Source of the DNA: Caryophanales bacterium
Lineage (GTDB): Bacteria; Bacillota; Bacilli; Exiguobacteriales; Exiguobacteriaceae
Direction of reading: 5' to 3'
Length of the DNA stretch: 64,000 bases
Assembly: GCA_902363455.1 (NCBI GenBank)
Contig: CABJAC010000006.1
Span: 1-64,000 of the forward strand
Every line of letters starts with the position of its first letter. The stretch's first letter is position 1. The notes beneath the pieces were generated by a model, which was not told the origin of the DNA, ran no database searches, and saw nothing but the letters and a program-made list of their open reading frames with translations. Of the stretch, positions 62,895 to 64,000 are shown one piece after another. The position numbers and the translations under genes are program-made.

Positions 62895-63747
62895 AGATTT
62901 CAGAAACGATGTGAAACCCAACTGGTGTCCGGGCTGCGGTGACTTTTCGATTCAAGCGGCCATTCAACGGGCGGTCGCAAACGTCGGACTGGAGCCGGAA
63001 GAACTCGCTTTGATTTCCGGTATCGGCTGTTCGGGACGGATTTCCGGCTACATCAACACCTATGGCTTCCACGGGGTCCATGGTCGCTCGTTACCGATTG
63101 CCCAAGGCGTCAAGATGGCGAACCGGGAATTGACGGTCATCGCTTCCGGAGGAGACGGTGACGGGTTTGCGATCGGGATGGGACATACGATCCACGCCTT
63201 CAAACGGAATGTCGACATGACGTATATCGTCATGGACAATCAGATTTACGGTTTGACGAAGGGACAGACGTCACCGACGTCGGCGCTTGGATTCAAGACG
63301 AAATCAACACCAAAAGGATCCATCGAAAAAAGTGTCTCGCCGGTGGAACTGGCTTTGACGGCAGGCGCGACGTTTGTCGCCCAAAGTTTTTCGAATGATT
63401 TAAAAGGATTGACGAGTCTGATCGAACAGGCGACACAACATAAAGGATTTGCCTTCATCAATGTTTTCAGTCCTTGTGTCACGTTTAACAAAGTCAACAC
63501 GTACGACTGGTTCAAGCAGAACTTGACGAAACTGGACGATCTTGAAAACTATGATGCGACTGATTTAGACGTTGCCAAACGAGTGGTCCATGAACATAAC
63601 GGGCTCGTCATGGGCTTGATTTATCAAGACGATTCGCGTCCGGATTATCAGTCTCAAATTGACGGATATGCCGAAAACGGACTGACTTTTGCCGATCTCG
63701 ACATGAATGAAGAAACATTTGATAAACTTGCTGCTGAATTCATGTAA
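62881..63747 (+). CDS. korB: 2-oxoacid:ferredoxin oxidoreductase, beta (thiamine diphosphate) subunit
   Basis: 288 residues. The N-terminal WCPGCGDFSIQAAIQRA binds the iron-sulfur cluster/TPP, and GGDGDGFAIGMGH followed by MDNQIYGLTKGQ is the TPP-Mg motif (GDGD...N). It forms the active enzyme with KorA. GCAGGAGGGG inside the korA end drives translation. Confidence 0.94.
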   Translation: MATFKDFRNDVKPNWCPGCGDFSIQAAIQRAVANVGLEPEELALISGIGCSGRISGYINTYGFHGVHGRSLPIAQGVKMANRELTVIASGGDGDGFAIGMGHTIHAFKRNVDMTYIVMDNQIYGLTKGQTSPTSALGFKTKSTPKGSIEKSVSPVELALTAGATFVAQSFSNDLKGLTSLIEQATQHKGFAFINVFSPCVTFNKVNTYDWFKQNLTKLDDLENYDATDLDVAKRVVHEHNGLVMGLIYQDDSRPDYQSQIDGYAENGLTFADLDMNEETFDKLAAEFM

Positions 63748-63845
63748 ACTAGAGTAGAATGATTGTTTGATGATTTGGGGATGCTCAACACTTGGTCATT
63801 ACCGATTAGAGAAATAGGTGAGACCCATGAAGGAGTCGGGGAGAC

Positions 63846-64000
63846 ATGACAAAATTAGTGACAGCTGTAGAGGATACGACAAAAGTAAAGACGATGCGGG
63901 CGCTCGTCAAGGAAGAACGTGGATTTGGTGCGGTCTTAAAAGAAGTAGCCGTTCCAACACCGAATCGGGGCGAAGTGTTGATTCGTGTCGAGGCGACATC
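63846..64000 (+). CDS. tdh: L-threonine 3-dehydrogenase, N-terminal part (runs off window)
   Basis: The first 51 codons, open to the window end. After a non-conserved lead (MTKLVTAVEDTTKVKT), MRALVKEERGFGAVLKEVAV and GEVLIRVEATS match the start of zinc-dependent Tdh (medium-chain dehydrogenase). It follows spoVS/kor as tdh does in Bacillus. AAGGAG lies 10 bp before the ATG. The zinc and catalytic residues lie beyond base 64000, so another medium-chain dehydrogenase remains possible. Confidence 0.75.
   Translation, partial: MTKLVTAVEDTTKVKTMRALVKEERGFGAVLKEVAVPTPNRGEVLIRVEAT

Overview
The window looks like chromosome of an Exiguobacterium-type Bacillales bacterium: a low-to-mid GC Firmicute with strong GGAGG ribosome sites and sigma-A promoters. 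Gene order from nudF to tdh follows Bacillus subtilis closely (nudF, fur, xerD, deoB, punA, pdp; ppiB, ribT, ypuF, scpAB, rluB, resABCDE; ymfF, ymfH, ymfI, ymfK, rodZ, pgsA, cinA, recA, rny, ymdB, spoVS, tdh), but the sporulation-linked genes usually found inside these blocks (spoIIM, dacB, spmAB) are absent. The genus call is inference; no rRNA, tRNA, CRISPR array or prophage was seen.

Left part (1-20000) is accessory. It opens with the 3' end of an IS3-family element. A leftward block follows: an MFS exporter, a two-gene ABC exporter, and a six-gene operon (MoxR ATPase, DUF58 protein, two DppB/DppC-like permeases without ATPase or binding protein, an FAD sugar-lactone-type oxidase and a half-size MFS protein). 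Next are an NAD(P)-binding reductase, a secreted alpha-amylase with a perfect CcpA (cre) site at its promoter, a secreted endonuclease and a YdcF-like protein. A complete IS3-family element (14808-16295, 3-bp target duplication CTG) is inserted in the terminator hairpin between ydcF and a converging gene. That converging gene is itself a remnant: a deletion has joined its truncated 5' side to the truncated 5' side of a response regulator/PP2C phosphatase gene. CorA, a free Hpt protein and CheV complete the section.

Middle part (20000-31300): gapN; an MBL hydrolase/SDR pair (yqjP/yqjQ-like); an ABC importer operon resembling Escherichia coli ynjBCD, followed as in E. coli by a CDP-alcohol phosphatidyltransferase and a Nudix hydrolase; a PadR regulator; an unknown protein; and a leftward aldo/keto reductase plus DJ-1/Hsp31 pair that suggests carbonyl detoxification.

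Right part (31300-64000) is core: ADP-ribose pyrophosphatase and Fur (with Fur-box-like sequences in its own promoter), XerD, nucleoside catabolism (deoB-punA-pdp), cyclophilin, an orphan ribT, condensin accessory proteins ScpA/B, pseudouridine synthase, cytochrome c maturation plus the redox two-component system (resA-E), cobalamin adenosyltransferase, the ymf/rodZ/pgsA/cinA group, recA behind a LexA box, RNase Y, YmdB, SpoVS, a 2-oxoacid:ferredoxin oxidoreductase pair and the start of threonine dehydrogenase.
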